Shown here in pieces: positions 32,807 through 34,163 of a stretch of DNA of 34,163 nt (position 1 is its first letter; the number at the start of each line of letters is the position of its first letter). A program made the position numbers and the translations under genes. The stretch is from Clostridiaceae bacterium (GTDB taxonomy: Bacteria > Bacillota > Clostridia > DSM-8532): positions 1 to 34,163 of the forward strand of contig JAAXZX010000048.1 in NCBI GenBank assembly GCA_012719645.1, read 5' to 3'. The notes under the pieces were generated by a model, which did no database searches, was not told the origin of the DNA, and worked only from the letters and a program-made list of their open reading frames with translations.

Positions 32807-33808
32807 TTATTCCAGCCATGATACCGGCACGAAGATTTCCTTGAACTTTCTTTCTGCATAGCGGTCGGTCATGCCCGCCACATAATCGGTAACGCCTTGT
32901 TCGAGGCCCGCGTTTTCGCTGTTCTCCAGGAAATCGGCGGGAAGGTAGTCAGGATGTTTCATAAGCCAGGAGAAAAGCTGCTCCAGCATCCGCTCGGCCT
33001 TTGCTTCCTCTTTTTTTGCCGCGGAACCGATATAGACCCGCTCAAACATGAAGTTCCTGAGCATATCGGCGGCTTTCTGGAATTCAGGGCTCATCCGGAT
33101 TCCCTTGCCGTCCGCGCTGTTTTCAATGATATTGACGATCATGTTGTTGATTCTCTGGGAAGGGCTTCTTCCCAATATTGCGGCGGCTTCCCCGGGAACA
33201 TCATCTTCCGTAAGGATACCTCCGCGTATGGCATCCTCAATATCATGGTTTATATAGGCAATCTTGTCGGCGTAGCGCACAATCTGCCCTTCCAGGGTGG
33301 CAGGCATTCTGTCCCCTGTATGGCACTGGATACCGTCAAGGACCTCCCATGTCAGGTTAAGGCCTTTCCTGTCCTTTTCAAGGAAGGATACCACGCGGAC
33401 GCTCTGGTCATTATGCCTGAACCCGGTTGAAACCATCCTGTTCAGGACCCGTTCACCGGCATGTCCGAAGGGAGTATGTCCAAGGTCATGACCGAGGGCG
33501 ATGGCTTCGGTAAGATCCTCATTTAGCCTGAGGCTTCTTGCTATGGTTCTGGCTATCTGGGAAACCTCCAAAGTATGGGTAAGCCGTGTCCTGTAATGAT
33601 CACCCTCGGGCGATATGAAGACCTGGGTTTTATGTTTCAGCCTCCTGAAAGCCTTGGAATAGATAATTCTATCCCTGTCCCGCTGGAAATCGGTTCTGAC
33701 GCTGCATTTTTCCTCGGGCCTCATTCTGCCCCTGCTGTTTTTGCTTAGATGCGCGTACGGGCTTAAGGTCTTTTCCTCCAGTTCTTCAAGATAGGCACGG
33801 ATCGACAT
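32807..33808 (-). CDS. dgt: Deoxyguanosinetriphosphate triphosphohydrolase-like protein
   Basis: 333 residues from the ATG at 33808, which has GGAGG six bases upstream. A longer frame to 33853 starts before the likely transcription start. HD-superfamily phosphohydrolase: metal ligands His78 (RTRLTHTLEV), His107-Asp108 (ALGHDLGHTPFGHAGE) and a later Asp in VRYADKIAYINHD. The family opening RGRMRPEEKCSVRTDFQRDRD is cut here to its first parts: RGR then RTDFQRDRDRI. These enzymes cleave dNTPs to the nucleoside and triphosphate. Whether this one prefers dGTP cannot be told. Its place ahead of dnaG and rpoD is common in Clostridia. A 86-base gap with a sigma-H promoter separates it from dnaG. Confidence 0.95.
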   Translation of the reverse strand: MSIRAYLEELEEKTLSPYAHLSKNSRGRMRPEEKCSVRTDFQRDRDRIIYSKAFRRLKHKTQVFISPEGDHYRTRLTHTLEVSQIARTIARSLRLNEDLTEAIALGHDLGHTPFGHAGERVLNRMVSTGFRHNDQSVRVVSFLEKDRKGLNLTWEVLDGIQCHTGDRMPATLEGQIVRYADKIAYINHDIEDAIRGGILTEDDVPGEAAAILGRSPSQRINNMIVNIIENSADGKGIRMSPEFQKAADMLRNFMFERVYIGSAAKKEEAKAERMLEQLFSWLMKHPDYLPADFLENSENAGLEQGVTDYVAGMTDRYAERKFKEIFVPVSWLE

Positions 33809-33858
33809 TGGAAACCTCCCTTTGAAATAATGGCGGTACGTCCGGGTATCCATACACT

Positions 33859-33864
33859 ATTATA
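33859..33864 (-). promoter_or_regulatory. -10 element of a probable dgt promoter
   Basis: A perfect TATAAT on the minus strand, about 50 bases before the dgt ATG. No good -35 element is found 16-18 bp upstream, so the assignment is tentative. Confidence 0.35.
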
Positions 33865-33909
33865 TACCCAAAAGATCATGTCCTCATCTTGCGATTCAGC
33901 CGTAACGGG

Positions 33910-33924
33910 CATCCGAAACGGATG
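33910..33924 (-). terminator. Small hairpin after the zinc-ribbon gene
   Basis: CATCCG and CGGATG pair around a three-base loop, about 50 bases past the stop of the partial zinc-ribbon gene. A weaker near-palindrome GCCGTAACGGGC (33899-33910) adjoins it. No T-run follows, so termination is only a possibility. Confidence 0.3.
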
Positions 33925-33975
33925 AATTTCAAGGAAATAAGCGGTTTTACCACCTTCCCGCTTTGTTTCTTTTCA

Positions 33976-34163
33976 TTACTGAATGCGATGTCCGCAATAA
34001 GCGCAGAATTTACTGTTTTCACAATGTGGGCTGCCGCAATTCGGGCAGAACCCCTGGCCTGGCTGTCCGCGCGGTTGCATCGATGCCACAGGATACATTC
34101 CTTTTGTTTTGTTTCGCCTGATAATTAGAACTATTACTACAGCGCCCGCCGCCAATGAAAAAA
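33976..34163 (-). CDS. Zinc-ribbon membrane protein, C-terminal part
   Basis: Partial: the window edge cuts off the N-terminus. 62 codons are visible before the TAA at 33978. The visible part opens with a hydrophobic helix (FSLAAGAVVIVLII), then basic residues (RRNKTKG), a Gly/Gln/Pro linker and a terminal zinc ribbon FCPNCGSPHCENSKFCAYCG with two CxxC pairs and an extra His-Cys between them. Such C-terminal zinc ribbons behind a membrane helix are common in small uncharacterised Bacillota proteins. The helix-then-ribbon order suggests the ribbon is cytoplasmic, because of the positive residues that follow the helix. The function is not recognisable. It may be the upstream neighbour of dgt in transcription. 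Confidence 0.75.
   Translation of the reverse strand, partial: FSLAAGAVVIVLIIRRNKTKGMYPVASMQPRGQPGQGFCPNCGSPHCENSKFCAYCGHRIQ

Noticed and set aside
32721..32819. Longer N-terminus for dnaG
   Set aside because: The extension crosses the sigma-H promoter and overlaps dgt; MIYPEQVIEEVRLRNDIVEV is the normal DnaG start.

Overview
The window looks like a chromosome segment of an endospore-forming Clostridia member (Bacillota). The signs are: the sporulation cluster spoIIGA-sigE-sigG; the dgt-dnaG-rpoD block with a sigma-H-type promoter; GGAGG-type ribosome binding sites before most genes; and mid-range GC. The species cannot be named from this sequence. Nearly every gene is on the minus strand. 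Only one clear gene, a degenerate asparagine-synthetase homologue at 8671-10494, is on the plus strand. No tRNA, rRNA, CRISPR array, insertion sequence or phage gene was seen.

Layout from left to right. 161-3082: a lipoprotein trypsin-like protease behind a PrsW-family membrane protease. 3246-4928: a membrane-anchored PP2C/SpoIIE-type phosphatase. 5153-8355: nrdR, then the sporulation sigma genes sigG and sigE and the pro-sigma-E protease spoIIGA, behind a Spo0A-style long-spacer promoter. 8671-10494: the plus-strand asparagine-synthetase-like gene, divergent from spoIIGA and overlapping ispG tail to tail. 10481-15699: the envelope and isoprenoid operon uppS-cdsA-dxr-rseP-ispG. 16077-17463: a VTC-type polyphosphate-polymerase-like protein and a DUF4956 membrane protein, with their own promoter and terminator. 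17549-18358: a TIM-barrel amidohydrolase. 18432-29348: an eight-gene Tad-type secretion/pilus locus (tadZ-tadA-tadB-tadC-tadE-DUF5702-tadE/G-FHA). 29589-33808: dgt-dnaG-rpoD, closed by a strong intrinsic terminator. 33976 to the end: the tail of a zinc-ribbon membrane protein.

How the genes fit together. The sporulation block encodes the mother-cell sigma factor, its processing protease and the late forespore sigma factor. Three regulatory layouts familiar from Bacillus are visible here: a spoIIG-like promoter with a 21-bp spacer and Spo0A-box-like sites; a sigG leader hairpin that covers the ribosome binding site; and a sigma-H promoter in front of dnaG-rpoD. The uppS-to-ispG operon makes isoprenoid precursors (dxr, ispG), the undecaprenyl carrier (uppS) and CDP-diacylglycerol (cdsA), and includes the site-2 protease gene. 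The Tad locus has the motor, the membrane platform and three pilin-like proteins, but no Flp major pilin and no prepilin peptidase inside the window.

The most unusual items are the asparagine-synthetase homologue, which has lost key residues in both active sites and sits opposite spoIIGA, and the Flp-less Tad locus with an 1107-residue DUF5702 protein.
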